From assembly GCF_002913045.1 (NCBI RefSeq), contig NZ_PPAF01000026.1:186001-250000 (forward strand): a stretch of 64,000 nt of DNA. The letters run 5' to 3'. The translations under genes were made by a program, and so were the position numbers. Position 1 is the stretch's first letter; each line of letters opens with the position of its first letter. The notes beneath the pieces are model-generated. The model did not search any database, had not been told where the DNA came from, and saw only the letters and a program-made list of their open reading frames with translations. Source of the stretch: Campylobacter concisus. Its GTDB lineage: Bacteria; Campylobacterota; Campylobacteria; Campylobacterales; Campylobacteraceae. Positions 17,703-26,771 of the stretch are shown one piece after another.

Positions 17703-18210
17703 CAGGATTTTTATTTGCTACTTTGCGCTTTGGCTAGCCCTTAGCGTGGTTGGCAAATTTATATCAAATCAATTTTTTATAAGCTCGCAAATTTCATTTT
17801 TTGCCTCGCTTATCATCCTAACGGCCAGCTTTTATGCCTATAAAAACCGCATAAACTCAAGGCTAGAAAATGCAAGAGATGAAATTTTAGCCAAGATAGA
17901 AGAAGAGGACGAAGAGTATGATGAAAATTTGCCCCAGAAGGAGGCAAAAGAGTTTAGCCTAAAGGATGAGAAAGCAAGGCTAAAAAAGCAGAGATTTTCA
18001 TTTAAAGATAAAAGTTTCGCAGCAGCCTTTATGCCTTACCGCTTGGTGGCTTATGCGATACTTTTTTTTGGATTCATTTTTTTAAAAAATGAAAATTTAC
18101 TAAATGTGTCTGGTTTTTTAGTGGGGCTTGCTCCGATGCCTATTGGTGCATTTATTTTTGGACTTATGGAGAATAAATTTAATACCGCAAAGGATACTGA
18201 TGGCAAGTAG
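17683..18210 (+). CDS. Hypothetical inner-membrane protein
   Basis: About 175 residues from ATG at 17683 (or 17686), overlapping the end of atpZ by about 20 bp; a still longer upstream start is unlikely. It has two N-terminal membrane helices (about 5-50), a charged and acidic cytoplasmic stretch with EEEDEEYDENLPQK, then two more membrane helices at the C-terminus. I recognise no family. The next gene overlaps its end by 11 bp, so it is a true member of the hemL-flhX operon. Confidence 0.7.
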   Translation: MMTRTISRIFICYFALWLALSVVGKFISNQFFISSQISFFASLIILTASFYAYKNRINSRLENARDEILAKIEEEDEEYDENLPQKEAKEFSLKDEKARLKKQRFSFKDKSFAAAFMPYRLVAYAILFFGFIFLKNENLLNVSGFLVGLAPMPIGAFIFGLMENKFNTAKDTDGK

Positions 18211-19444
18211 CTTTAGGATCATCCGCTCGATGGGACCGCTATTTTTGGGCATGAGTTTGCTTTTTATCGGAAATGGCCTAGTCATCGCATCTTGCAGCGC
18301 ACTTCTTAAACAAAATGGAGTGGGCGAGCTAGAGATTGGATTAATCAATACAGGCTTTTTTGTGGGTGCGTTAATTAGCACTATTACAGCTCATAGAGTC
18401 ATCTCAACTACTGGCCACATTAGAGCATTTGCCATCTTTTCAGCCATTTTTGCAGTCTCAGCTATGCTTCATGCGGTAAATCAAAATTTAGTATTCTGGG
18501 CGATCTTGCGTGCATTTTTGGGATATTGCTACTACGCGCTTTTGATGGTTATAGAAAGCTGGCTAAATGCAAAAATTCCAAACAAAATAAGATCTCGTGT
18601 GATAGCCTTTTACGAAGGCGTTTTTTACACGAGTTTTGGACTTGGCATTTTGATCTTGGCGCTTAATCTTAATACCTTTGAAATTTTCATAATAAGTGCA
18701 GCTTTTATCATGCTCTCAAGCATTCCATTAAATTTGATCCGTATAAATCAGCCTCAAATCCCAGAGCGTCAGCCCATAAATATCCCAAAAATTTTTGGCA
18801 TAGTTCCGCTCGCTCTTGTTGGCGCACTCATTGCGGGCTTAGCAATAAATGGCTTTTTTTCGATGGCAAGCCTTTTTGTTTTGCTTCAAGGATACGGCAC
18901 AAAAGAGGCGTCATTTTTTATGACGGTTGCGATGATCGGAGGCTTTTTAGCTCAAGTTTTTATCGGTAGTTTTTCTGACAGATATGGCAGAAGGCCAGCT
19001 ATTTTGCTTTGTAGCAGTGTGGCTTTAATAAGTGTGGTTTTGTTTTTGCTAAATGGCAAAAATTTAATGGTTGAATATCTGCTTTCATTCTTTTTTGGAG
19101 CTGGAATTTTTTGCACCTACGGACTTTCTTTGGCTAGAGCAAATGATGAGATCACAGACAAGACAAAGAGCGTGCAAGTCGCACGTGCTTTGTTATTTAG
19201 TTACTCTTTGGCTTCGCTTTTCTCGCCGCTTCTTATGAGCTATGCGATGAAAATTTTTGGAGCATTTGGCTTTATCTATGTTTATTTGGTGCTTTTTGCT
19301 GGACTTATTTTATTTGCACTAACACAAAAGACAATACCACAGCACATGAGAAAAGAGTATAACGATAGGCTCGTTGCAAGGACGGCTGGCATAGCTACTA
19401 TTGAGCAAAATGGAAATTTTGCCGATAGAAAAAACAAAAAGTAA
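18200..19444 (+). CDS. Major facilitator superfamily transporter
   Basis: 414 residues and about twelve membrane helices. The start is the ATG at 18200 (MASSFRIIRSMGP), overlapping the preceding gene by 11 bp; the frame continues upstream only as overlap. A loop motif GSFSDRYGRRPAIL between helices 8 and 9 duplicates MFS motif A. It resembles the YcaD-like subgroup (GPLFLGMSLLFIGNGL) of uncharacterised transporters. The substrate is unknown. Four nucleotides separate it from the FliK-like gene. Confidence 0.85.
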   Translation: MASSFRIIRSMGPLFLGMSLLFIGNGLVIASCSALLKQNGVGELEIGLINTGFFVGALISTITAHRVISTTGHIRAFAIFSAIFAVSAMLHAVNQNLVFWAILRAFLGYCYYALLMVIESWLNAKIPNKIRSRVIAFYEGVFYTSFGLGILILALNLNTFEIFIISAAFIMLSSIPLNLIRINQPQIPERQPINIPKIFGIVPLALVGALIAGLAINGFFSMASLFVLLQGYGTKEASFFMTVAMIGGFLAQVFIGSFSDRYGRRPAILLCSSVALISVVLFLLNGKNLMVEYLLSFFFGAGIFCTYGLSLARANDEITDKTKSVQVARALLFSYSLASLFSPLLMSYAMKIFGAFGFIYVYLVLFAGLILFALTQKTIPQHMRKEYNDRLVARTAGIATIEQNGNFADRKNKK

Positions 19445-19447
19445 AAA

Positions 19448-21097
19448 ATGAACGTAGCAAATTCTTTGAATATATCAAACACTTCAGTTCAAACCGGGCA
19501 AAATACTACTCAAAATGTGCCAGTTCGTAAAAATGAAAGCTCGCTTTTTAAAAATCAGCCAAGCGTACAAACGCCTAGTGAGCAGAGCGTTTTAGAGACA
19601 CTTGATAATGTTGGAAAACTCGTTGCAAGAGTGCTTGATGATCTAAAAAGTGCTTCAAGTCTTAGCAAGGCTGAACAAATTTTATCTCAGGCAAAAGATA
19701 CGAAAATCGCTCCAAATTTAGCCAGCGAGCTATCAGACCTTGCAAAAAGCTTAGAAGCAGAAGCAACCCAAAATGAAAGCCCTGAGATAAAGAGTCTTGC
19801 ACTAAAGCTAAAAGAATTTCTAAAACCAATAGCTGATCTAAAGGCTGGCTCACTAAATGATCAGATCAAAAACTCAGGCGTAATGCTTGAAGCAAATTTA
19901 AAAGATGCACTTAGTCCAGAGAAGCTTCCAAACTCGGTTCATAAGCTACTAAGTGATATAAAAAATCTCTCAAGCGGGAATTTACTAAATCAAATTTTAA
20001 CCCTAAATGATGAAAAATTAGACAATCAAAACTCTTTTTCAAAACTTGCTTCTATACTTGAAAAAGCGAGTAGCGACGCAAAAAATATCCTTGATAACTC
20101 AAGCATAAAAACGCTTTTAAAAGATGTTGATAAGCTTGATAGTGTGGTTAAATTTTTAGATAAAAATTTTTCAAAAGATCAAAATGGCGAGCTAGTAAAA
20201 AATCAAATAGGCAAAATGCAAAATTTCATCTCAAATTTAAGCGAGAAAGTCGCAAGCCTAGCAAATGAAAAGCTAAATCAAAATTTTGGTTTTAGCCAAA
20301 ATCACAAAGAGCTAAAAACTATCCTTGATAGCATAAAAAACGATCTAAAAACGCTAAATAACATAGGCGATGAAGCAGGGCTTGTAAAAGCGTTTAATGA
20401 GATGAGCGATGTTTCAAAGGATGGTAGCTTGCAAGATAAGCTCCAAAGTGCAGCGAGGCGTCTTGCTCATAGCCTAAGTCTTGCTGATGCTAAGGCAAGT
20501 TTGGCTAAAAATGAGCTAAGTGAGAGCAAGGCGCTTTTAAAGCAGTTAAATCTCGCCACAAACGATATAAATAACATTACGACTAAAAATAGCAGCGAAA
20601 TTTCAAAAGTGCTAAGCCAAGATATAAAAAGCACGCTTTTAAATATCAGTGAAAAGAGTCAAAACCCGCAAAGCGTAAATGCCGCAAATAAGATGATTTC
20701 ACAGATCGAGATGCATCAAATGATATCAAGCCTTCAAGGCGGGATTCAAACTTATATGCCTTATATTTGGGATGGCGTTGAGGGTGGAAATATCGCATTT
20801 AAGCAAGGCAAAAAGGATAAATTTTACGCTCAGATCGATCTAAATTTTAAGAAATTTGGACAGATAAATGTGATGGTTGGACTTATTGATAAAAGATACA
20901 TCGATCTTTCGGTAGCTACGCAAACAAATGAGTTTAAGGAGCTAATCCTCTCAAACTCTAGCGAATTAAAACAAGCAATATCAAAGCTTGGACTTATAGT
21001 TTCAAACTTTAATATCAAAACTTTGTCAAAAGTGAAGCTAAATGATAGATTTAAAAAATTTGGTGGCCTTGATATGGGCTTTGATAAGAAAATTTAA
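19448..21097 (+). CDS. FliK-like protein (hook-length control C-terminal domain)
   Basis: 549 residues without signal peptide. The first 400 are Lys/Ser/Leu/Asn-rich, helical and low in complexity, resembling the secreted ruler part of FliK. Residues about 430-530 look like a Flg_hook domain (for example FGQINVMVGLIDKRYIDLSV followed by ELKQAISKLGLIVSNFNI). The stop touches the start of a gene for an FlhB-C-like protein, FliK's known binding partner, which strongly supports a role in export-substrate switching. As Campylobacter normally also has a separate fliK, this may be a second, accessory protein. That reading is inference. Confidence 0.65.
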   Translation: MNVANSLNISNTSVQTGQNTTQNVPVRKNESSLFKNQPSVQTPSEQSVLETLDNVGKLVARVLDDLKSASSLSKAEQILSQAKDTKIAPNLASELSDLAKSLEAEATQNESPEIKSLALKLKEFLKPIADLKAGSLNDQIKNSGVMLEANLKDALSPEKLPNSVHKLLSDIKNLSSGNLLNQILTLNDEKLDNQNSFSKLASILEKASSDAKNILDNSSIKTLLKDVDKLDSVVKFLDKNFSKDQNGELVKNQIGKMQNFISNLSEKVASLANEKLNQNFGFSQNHKELKTILDSIKNDLKTLNNIGDEAGLVKAFNEMSDVSKDGSLQDKLQSAARRLAHSLSLADAKASLAKNELSESKALLKQLNLATNDINNITTKNSSEISKVLSQDIKSTLLNISEKSQNPQSVNAANKMISQIEMHQMISSLQGGIQTYMPYIWDGVEGGNIAFKQGKKDKFYAQIDLNFKKFGQINVMVGLIDKRYIDLSVATQTNEFKELILSNSSELKQAISKLGLIVSNFNIKTLSKVKLNDRFKKFGGLDMGFDKKI

Positions 21098-21357
21098 TGC
21101 AAGTAAATAAGAAAAAAGCAGTAGCTCTTGGCTACAACAGATCTAAAGATAATGCTCCAAGAGTGCTGGCTAGTGGCGCTGGCGAGATAGCAAATAGAAT
21201 AATTGATCTAGCAAAAGAGCATGATATACCGATCAAAGAGGATCCTGATCTTATTGAAATTTTAAGCAAGGTTGAAGTTGATCAAGAAATTCCACCAAAT
21301 TTATATAAAGCTGTTGCTGAAATTTTTAGCTTTTTATATAAGATCACAAAGAAATGA
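21097..21357 (+). CDS. flhX: FlhB C-terminal-domain homologue (FlhX)
   Basis: An 86-residue stand-alone copy of the cytoplasmic FlhB C-terminal domain: KKAVALGYNRSKDNAPRVL corresponds to the stretch after the FlhB autocleavage site, followed by the IPIKEDPDLIEILSKVEVDQ and IPPNLYKAVAEIFSFLY segments. It lacks the membrane part and the NPTH cleavage motif itself. A free FlhB-C-like protein (HP1575) in H. pylori can substitute in the FliK-dependent switch from hook to filament export; the same role is inferred here. It starts on the stop codon of the FliK-like gene. Confidence 0.85.
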   Translation: MQVNKKKAVALGYNRSKDNAPRVLASGAGEIANRIIDLAKEHDIPIKEDPDLIEILSKVEVDQEIPPNLYKAVAEIFSFLYKITKK

Positions 21358-21469
21358 TCTATAAATTTGCTTAAAAATTTGCAAGGCGTATAAAGAGTGG
21401 CAAGGATATTGACGATATACAAAAAAGTGGCGTAAGCTAAATATTAAATTAAAATTTTAAAGGCTATTT

Positions 21470-22039
21470 GTGGCACAAAAATTAATATTAATAGGGGCAT
21501 CTACTGGCGGGCCTGGGCATTTAAAAAAGTTATTAAAAAACGTAAAACTAAATGGAGCTATCATCGTGATAGCCCAGCACATGAATAAAATGTTTATAAA
21601 CTCTTTTGCTATGCAAATCGGAAAAGAGTGTGGCTTGGATGTTGAAATTTTAAATGAGAGGAAAATTTTAAAAGAAAATACCGTATATGTCTGTGAACAA
21701 AATGTAATGGTGTCGCCAAATTTACCGATCAGTGCAAAGCCAAATACAGAAGAAAAGACTATATATACGCCAAATGTTGATGTGTTGTTTAAATCTGGAG
21801 TAGGAATTTGCAAAAGTGCAAATGTCCTAGCTATCTTGCTAACTGGCATCGGAGATGATGGTGCATCTGGGCTTGATAAGCTTTATAAGGCTGGAGCAAA
21901 ATGTATAGCTGAAAATGAAGAGAGCGCGATAGTTTATGGTATGCCAAAACGTGCAAAGGAGCTAAATCAAAGCTTAAAATCATTAAATCTAACTATGATA
22001 AAAAAAGAGCTGGAGGATTTTTTAAATGCTATTAACTAA
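21470..22039 (+). CDS. cheB: Chemotaxis protein-glutamate methylesterase, receiver-less CheB
   Basis: Removes methyl groups from chemoreceptors. Only the catalytic domain is present (189 residues): LIGASTGGPGH holds the nucleophile Ser11, IVIAQHMN the His37, and LTGIGDDGASGLD the Asp of the triad. The N-terminal phosphorylation domain of classical CheB is absent, as reported for Campylobacter, so activity cannot be tuned by CheA phosphorylation of CheB. The start is GTG at 21470. CheR follows, overlapping by 14 bp. Confidence 0.93.
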   Translation: MAQKLILIGASTGGPGHLKKLLKNVKLNGAIIVIAQHMNKMFINSFAMQIGKECGLDVEILNERKILKENTVYVCEQNVMVSPNLPISAKPNTEEKTIYTPNVDVLFKSGVGICKSANVLAILLTGIGDDGASGLDKLYKAGAKCIAENEESAIVYGMPKRAKELNQSLKSLNLTMIKKELEDFLNAIN

Positions 22040-22850
22040 TGACGCAAAAGATACAAAAACGATGCAAACAAATACTTCACAAGATATGGATAGTTTTAAT
22101 GAATTTATGAATGTTATCAAAACTCTTTGCGGAGTTGATCTGGAGCCAAAAAGAGATATTACGTTGCAGCGAATTACCATTTTTATTAGGGATCGCCAGA
22201 TAAAAAGCTTTAAAGATCTTGTTTCAATGATAAGATATAACTCAAGCTTACGACAAGACATTTTAAATCTAGTAACTGTAAATGAGACTTATTTTTATAG
22301 AGAGTTGCCTCAACTTAAAGATGTGATCTATTACGCAAAGGAGCTTGGAGGAGCTAGAATTTTGTGTGCTCCTTGCTCTACTGGAGATGAGTCATATTCG
22401 CTCGCGATGCTTGCTTATGAGATGGGATTTAAACAGCATGAAATTTCAATCGTAGGTATAGACATAAACTCAGAAGCCATAGCAAGCTGTCAAAATGGTA
22501 TTTTTAGTGAGAGGAGCTTGCATAGGTTAAGCGATTTTCAAAAAGAGAGATTTTTTACAAAAGTCGATGATAAATTTAAGATAAAAAAAGAAAATTTACC
22601 AAGGTGTGAGTTTAAAATTTTAAATGTTTTTGATGATGCTATTTTTAATCTAGGAAAATTTGATATCGTGCTTTCAAGAAATATGATGATCTATTTTGAT
22701 GATGATTTTAGATTAAAATGCGTTGAGAGACTTCATAAATTGCTTAAGCCAGATGGTAGGCTTTACGCTGGGCACGCTGATCTTGTGCCTTACACTCCAG
22801 CTTATGAAAAACGCTTTTCAAATGGAACTACTTACTATCTAAAAAAATAA
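22026..22850 (+). CDS. cheR: Chemotaxis protein methyltransferase
   Basis: S-adenosylmethionine-dependent methylation of receptor glutamates. The 274-residue protein has the small helical N-domain and the catalytic domain with LVTVNETYFYRELPQL, CAPCSTGDESYSLAML (SAM-binding loop), GIDINSEAIASC and FDIVLSRNMMIYFD. GGAGGA at 22012-22017 supports the ATG at 22026 although it lies within cheB. The overlap implies coupled expression of the opposing methylation enzymes. Confidence 0.95.
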   Translation: MLLTNDAKDTKTMQTNTSQDMDSFNEFMNVIKTLCGVDLEPKRDITLQRITIFIRDRQIKSFKDLVSMIRYNSSLRQDILNLVTVNETYFYRELPQLKDVIYYAKELGGARILCAPCSTGDESYSLAMLAYEMGFKQHEISIVGIDINSEAIASCQNGIFSERSLHRLSDFQKERFFTKVDDKFKIKKENLPRCEFKILNVFDDAIFNLGKFDIVLSRNMMIYFDDDFRLKCVERLHKLLKPDGRLYAGHADLVPYTPAYEKRFSNGTTYYLKK

Positions 22851-22859
22851 AAATTTGCC

Positions 22860-22885
22860 AAGTCGCCTTTTAACTTAGGCGACTT
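22860..22885. terminator. Bidirectional terminator between cheR and the MFS exporter
   Basis: AAGTCGCC / GGCGACTT stem between the convergent stops of cheR (22850) and the MFS gene (22899), flanked by A/T tracts on both sides. Confidence 0.75.
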
Positions 22886-22898
22886 AATTTAAAATCAA

Positions 22899-24095
22899 TT
22901 ACTTTATTTTGTAGCTTTTTAATACTATGTGATAGTAAAAAGCCCCTATAAAAAAGAGGCTTCCCATAAAACTCGCAATCATCTCAACGCTAAGTCCAAT
23001 ATCATAAAGCAGACCAATGATAAATGAAATGAGAGCGCTAAAGCCAAGAAAAATCATATCGTTATATGCAATCACTCGGCCATAAAATTCTTTTTTGCAG
23101 TTTTGCTGAAGCATTGTATAAGTGTAGCTCCAAAGACTTGATGTGCAAAATCCAGCAAAGATAATACCAATAAGCGATAGATAAAAATTCCAAAGCGATA
23201 AAGCCCAAATAATGATACCAAGGCCTTGACCGATATATACGAAAATAAGCGTATTTTTATTTATAAATTTACTAAGTATGGCTGGAGCAAACATAAGTGA
23301 AATGGATCTTGAGGTATTTAATAGTCCTATAATTAGTGATGTTGAAAGTAAATTTGCATATTTGTAATCAGCTAAAAGTGCGATCAATGCGTCATAAGCG
23401 GTAATGCCAACAAAGGCGTGCAAAAATATAAGATGCACAATAAGCCTGTTTTCTTTTAAATACACAAGGCCGTTTTTTAGCATTTTTAGCGGGCGTTCTA
23501 TGAGGTCTGGCTTTAGACCTTGCAGTTTTAAAAAATATAAAAATCCAAAGCTAAAAATGTATAGCATGCCGTCGAGCAAAAATGCGCTTTTTATCCCAAA
23601 AAAATGTATATAAACTCCAGCTAGCCCCATACCAGCAGTGTATGAGACCGCCCAGATGATAGAGTGGATCTCGTTTGCGAGTTTGAGATTTTCTTTGCTT
23701 AAAATTTTTGGTAGCACGCTCATTTCCACTTGAAAGTACATCCCACCAGTGCCATTTCTAACAAAAATGATGAGTAAAAGTAGCCATAAAAAATCAAGTG
23801 AGTCTATAAAAAGAAGCATGAAAACGCTTATCGTCTCAACTGCCATCATGATGACAAGCATTGGTTTTGGGCTAAATTTATCAACTAAAATTCCACTAAA
23901 CGGAGCTATGACAACACCCGGGATAAATGCCATCGCTGCACTTAATGTGATCGCCCAAACAGGAGCGTCAAGCTTGATAAGAAGGGTAAAAATACCTGTG
24001 TGCGAAAACCATACGCCAAAATAGCATATAAGCTGAATGATGCTTAAGAGGCGAAAATTTTTCTCTTCTTTTAAAAGTTTAAGATATTCTTTCAA
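22899..24095 (-). CDS. MFS transporter of the EntS/MFS_3 type
   Basis: A 398-residue polytopic protein with about twelve membrane segments. The loop FSGILVDKFSPKPML corresponds to MFS motif A. General features (LLSIIQLICYFGVWFSHTGI start, RNGTGGMYFQVEMSVLPKI) match the enterobactin-exporter-like/MFS_3 group, whose members export siderophores, macrolides or other amphiphiles; the substrate is not predictable. The start is TTG at 24095, one nucleotide after the stop of the upstream lipoprotein gene (TAA-G-TTG), so the two are coupled. Confidence 0.82.
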   Translation of the reverse strand: MKEYLKLLKEEKNFRLLSIIQLICYFGVWFSHTGIFTLLIKLDAPVWAITLSAAMAFIPGVVIAPFSGILVDKFSPKPMLVIMMAVETISVFMLLFIDSLDFLWLLLLIIFVRNGTGGMYFQVEMSVLPKILSKENLKLANEIHSIIWAVSYTAGMGLAGVYIHFFGIKSAFLLDGMLYIFSFGFLYFLKLQGLKPDLIERPLKMLKNGLVYLKENRLIVHLIFLHAFVGITAYDALIALLADYKYANLLSTSLIIGLLNTSRSISLMFAPAILSKFINKNTLIFVYIGQGLGIIIWALSLWNFYLSLIGIIFAGFCTSSLWSYTYTMLQQNCKKEFYGRVIAYNDMIFLGFSALISFIIGLLYDIGLSVEMIASFMGSLFFIGAFYYHIVLKSYKIK

Positions 24096-24096
24096 C

Positions 24097-25299
24097 TTAT
24101 TGATTCCACATTAGCGTTATTTGCTCTATCTTTGTTTCATCTGGTATATCGTTTAGGCTTGTTATCTCTTTGGCAAGTGGATTTTTTAGTGTGATTAACA
24201 TATCGTGGCTATCTATTTTTAGATAGATATTGTTTTTGTCACTACTAAATTTAGAAATAACAAGAGAATTTTTTATATCTTTAAAATTTGATTTAAGGCT
24301 GATATTTTCTGGAGTTTTAAACTCGTTTGAGTAAATTTCAATGCTTGTGATAATGCCATTTAGCAAGGTGTATTCAAAAATTCTTTCATTTTTGTTTGTT
24401 ACGATGTAGCTGCTTTCTTTTTTTGTGTTATCTCGTTTTATGTTTTTTGAGCCATAAATTTTTATCACATCTCTATTTGCTGATTCGTTTGTCAGCTCTG
24501 CAAAAAAGCCTTTGCCAAAGAGATTTTTTTGATCTTTATCTTTTTTATATCGTCCGCTTATGCGAGCATTTTTACAAATTTTGTCATTTGCTACTAGAAA
24601 AATTGCATTATTTATTCTGTGTATGCTTAGGGCGATGCCTTTTTCATCTAAAAGGTAAAAAATTCCTTTGTCGTAAAGTAGCTCTGAACTAAACTCGCAA
24701 AGCGGCGAGCCATTTTTTAATGATGAATAAAAACTTATTTTCGCACCATTTTTACTTGGCACGATTACGATATCTAAAAAGTTATCTTTGTTCTTAAATT
24801 TATAAAATTTAGCAAAAAAACTATCTTTGTAAGCTTTATTTACCGGTTCAAAATTATAAATTTGAGCTAGCACGCCAACTCGCTTATTTTTCTTGTCATC
24901 AAGTTGAAGAAGTGAGTTTTTATTTGGCACAAAGTAGCTAAGATTGCCATTTTCATCTTTTAAAATGATAGCACTATCATCAACATCAAATGTGCCATTT
25001 TTTTCAACTAAGCTTACTTCTTTATCCATAGTAAGCATTGTTTTTGTGTAGGTTTTATCTTTATTTAGCGTAATGATAGTTTTTATGCCTTCGCAGTTTG
25101 GGCAAGGCAAAATAGTGTGAAAACTACTATAAATTGAGTTTGGAAGTATTAGCTTTTCTGACTTTTTGGGTGTATTTGCCTGAACTAACGGCTTGTCTTC
25201 TTTTACTGTATTTTGTGTGTTTTGTTTTGGCTCTAAATTTTCATTTTTTGCGCAGCCAAGGATGAAAAATGAGATAAGTATGGCAAAAAGATATTTCAT
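24097..25299 (-). CDS. Lipoprotein with NlpE-type N-terminal domain and an extra C-terminal region
   Basis: 400 residues from the ATG at 25299, chosen because AAGGAG lies 6 nt upstream and it begins the lipobox signal (MKYLFAILISFFILGCA). The segment LPCPNCEGIKTIITL is the NlpE CxxC signature, and DKEVSLVEKNGTFDV completes that domain. The following 250 residues are a lysine-rich beta-type region I do not recognise. NlpE senses envelope and copper stress in enteric bacteria, but Campylobacter lacks the Cpx system, so that function does not carry over simply. Co-transcription with the MFS exporter downstream is likely. Confidence 0.78.
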   Translation of the reverse strand: MKYLFAILISFFILGCAKNENLEPKQNTQNTVKEDKPLVQANTPKKSEKLILPNSIYSSFHTILPCPNCEGIKTIITLNKDKTYTKTMLTMDKEVSLVEKNGTFDVDDSAIILKDENGNLSYFVPNKNSLLQLDDKKNKRVGVLAQIYNFEPVNKAYKDSFFAKFYKFKNKDNFLDIVIVPSKNGAKISFYSSLKNGSPLCEFSSELLYDKGIFYLLDEKGIALSIHRINNAIFLVANDKICKNARISGRYKKDKDQKNLFGKGFFAELTNESANRDVIKIYGSKNIKRDNTKKESSYIVTNKNERIFEYTLLNGIITSIEIYSNEFKTPENISLKSNFKDIKNSLVISKFSSDKNNIYLKIDSHDMLITLKNPLAKEITSLNDIPDETKIEQITLMWNQ

Positions 25300-25347
25300 T
25301 TGCAACTCCTTAAAAATTGCAAAATTATATCATTTTGCCTTTAAAAT

Positions 25348-25776
25348 TTATTTTACGCGTTTAAAGATGTATTTATCTTTTAGCTCGCCAGTGACCTCTT
25401 TTTGATCCATATCTAGCATTTTTAGGTTCTCGCCTTCTATTTTATAAAAGCTCTTTTCTTTATACTCATCAATCGTTGTTATCACACCATTTTCGATTGA
25501 GTATTTGCCTTTGCTAACGGCTTTGTAGTTGTCTTTTGACTTATAGTCCATCACGCTCTCAAATGTACCATCTTTTTTAAATGTTAGGCGTGAGTCTATA
25601 CCCATGCAGCTAGCGCAAGGCAAAAATGCTTTATAAGTGCCCTCGATGCTATTAACTGGAGCTTCGCAGCTACTTTTTACTTCACATTTGCCTTGTGGGA
25701 CGTTTGCGTTTTGGCTAGATGAGGCACAACCTGCCAAAAGTAGAGCCGCACTTAGTGCAAATATAAAATTTTTCAT
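25348..25776 (-). CDS. NlpE-like lipoprotein (single domain)
   Basis: 142 residues with a lipoprotein signal (MKNFIFALSAALLLAGCA) and one NlpE N-terminal domain: LPCASCMGIDSRLTF with the CxxC pair, then a beta-rich body. It is half the size of the neighbouring NlpE-type lipoprotein and shares the LPCxxCxGI pattern, suggesting a tandem duplication with domain gain in the other copy. Metal binding through the CxxC is plausible. Its promoter appears to overlap that of the divergent stomatin gene. Confidence 0.82.
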   Translation of the reverse strand: MKNFIFALSAALLLAGCASSSQNANVPQGKCEVKSSCEAPVNSIEGTYKAFLPCASCMGIDSRLTFKKDGTFESVMDYKSKDNYKAVSKGKYSIENGVITTIDEYKEKSFYKIEGENLKMLDMDQKEVTGELKDKYIFKRVK

Positions 25777-25807
25777 ACTAATCCTTTTTGAAAATAAAAT
25801 TTAAAAT

Positions 25808-25819
25808 GTATTATAATAC
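25808..25819. promoter_or_regulatory. Palindromic bidirectional -10 element
   Basis: GTATTATAATAC is a perfect 12-bp palindrome that presents TATAAT on the plus strand (25812-25817) and on the minus strand (25810-25815). The divergent ATGs are 40 nt (plus) and 34 nt (minus) away, a suitable distance for both genes. Confidence 0.5.
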
Positions 25820-25856
25820 TTAAGAAAATAACAAATTATAAATTAAAGGAGTAAAA

Positions 25857-26771
25857 ATGCAAATCGAAGCATTTGGCGTTTTAGTCGTAGTTCTGGTTAT
25901 CTTTGCGTTCTTGTTTTTAAAGGCTGGTATCAAGATCGTCTCACAAGCTGATAATCTACTCATCGAGCGACTTGGTAAATTCCATAAAGTGCTTGACGGC
26001 GGATTTCACATAATCATCCCATTTGTCGATCAAATAAGAGCGATAATCACCGTAAAAGAACAACTTGTTGATATTACAAAACAGCAAGTCATTACAAAAG
26101 ATAATGTTAATATTAGCGTCGATGGTATCGTCTTTTTAAAGGTCTTTGATGCAAAAATGGCAGTTTATAATGTCGATAACTACAAGCGTGCTATAGCAAA
26201 TTTAGCCATGACTACGCTTCGTGGCGAGATCGGCGCGATGAATCTTGACGATACGCTAAGCTCACGTGACCGCCTAAATGCCGCACTTCAAGTGGCTCTT
26301 GGCGACGCTGCTGGCAACTGGGGCGTAAAGATCATGCGTGTAGAAATTTCTGAAATTTCTGTCCCGCTTGGCATCGAAGAGGCGATGAATATGCAGATGA
26401 AGGCTGAGCGTGAAAAACGCGCCATCGAGCTAAAAGCCTTGGCTGAAAAAGAAGCACTTATCCGCAACGCTGAGGCACTAAAACAAGAAAAAGTGCTTCA
26501 AGCAGAGGCGATAGAGCGTATGGCTGATGCGAAAAAATACGAGCAAATCGCCATCGCAACGGCTCAAAAAGAGGCTATGGATATGATAAATGATAGCATG
26601 AGCAAAAACGCAAATGCGGCTGAATTTTTGCTAGCGCGTGACAGGGTAGGAGCATTTAGTGAGCTAGCTAAAAATAGTTCAAAAGATAAAATTTTAGTCC
26701 CTTATGAGGCGACTGAGCTTATTGGCTCCCTTAGCGTTTTGAAAAATTTCCTAGCTAAGGATAAGGCGTGA
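25857..26771 (+). CDS. Stomatin/prohibitin (SPFH) family protein, QmcA-like
   Basis: 304 residues: one N-terminal membrane helix (about 5-25), then the SPFH domain (RLGKFHKVLDGGFHIIIPFV; VSVDGIVFLKVFD-type core; GEIGAMNLDDTLSSRDRLN), and a long alanine/glutamate-rich coiled coil (about 180-250). Such proteins form large membrane rings and organise membrane microdomains, often controlling FtsH-type or other proteases. The NfeD-like partner gene overlaps its stop, the typical stomatin operon pair. AAGGAG precedes the ATG. Confidence 0.92.
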   Translation: MQIEAFGVLVVVLVIFAFLFLKAGIKIVSQADNLLIERLGKFHKVLDGGFHIIIPFVDQIRAIITVKEQLVDITKQQVITKDNVNISVDGIVFLKVFDAKMAVYNVDNYKRAIANLAMTTLRGEIGAMNLDDTLSSRDRLNAALQVALGDAAGNWGVKIMRVEISEISVPLGIEEAMNMQMKAEREKRAIELKALAEKEALIRNAEALKQEKVLQAEAIERMADAKKYEQIAIATAQKEAMDMINDSMSKNANAAEFLLARDRVGAFSELAKNSSKDKILVPYEATELIGSLSVLKNFLAKDKA

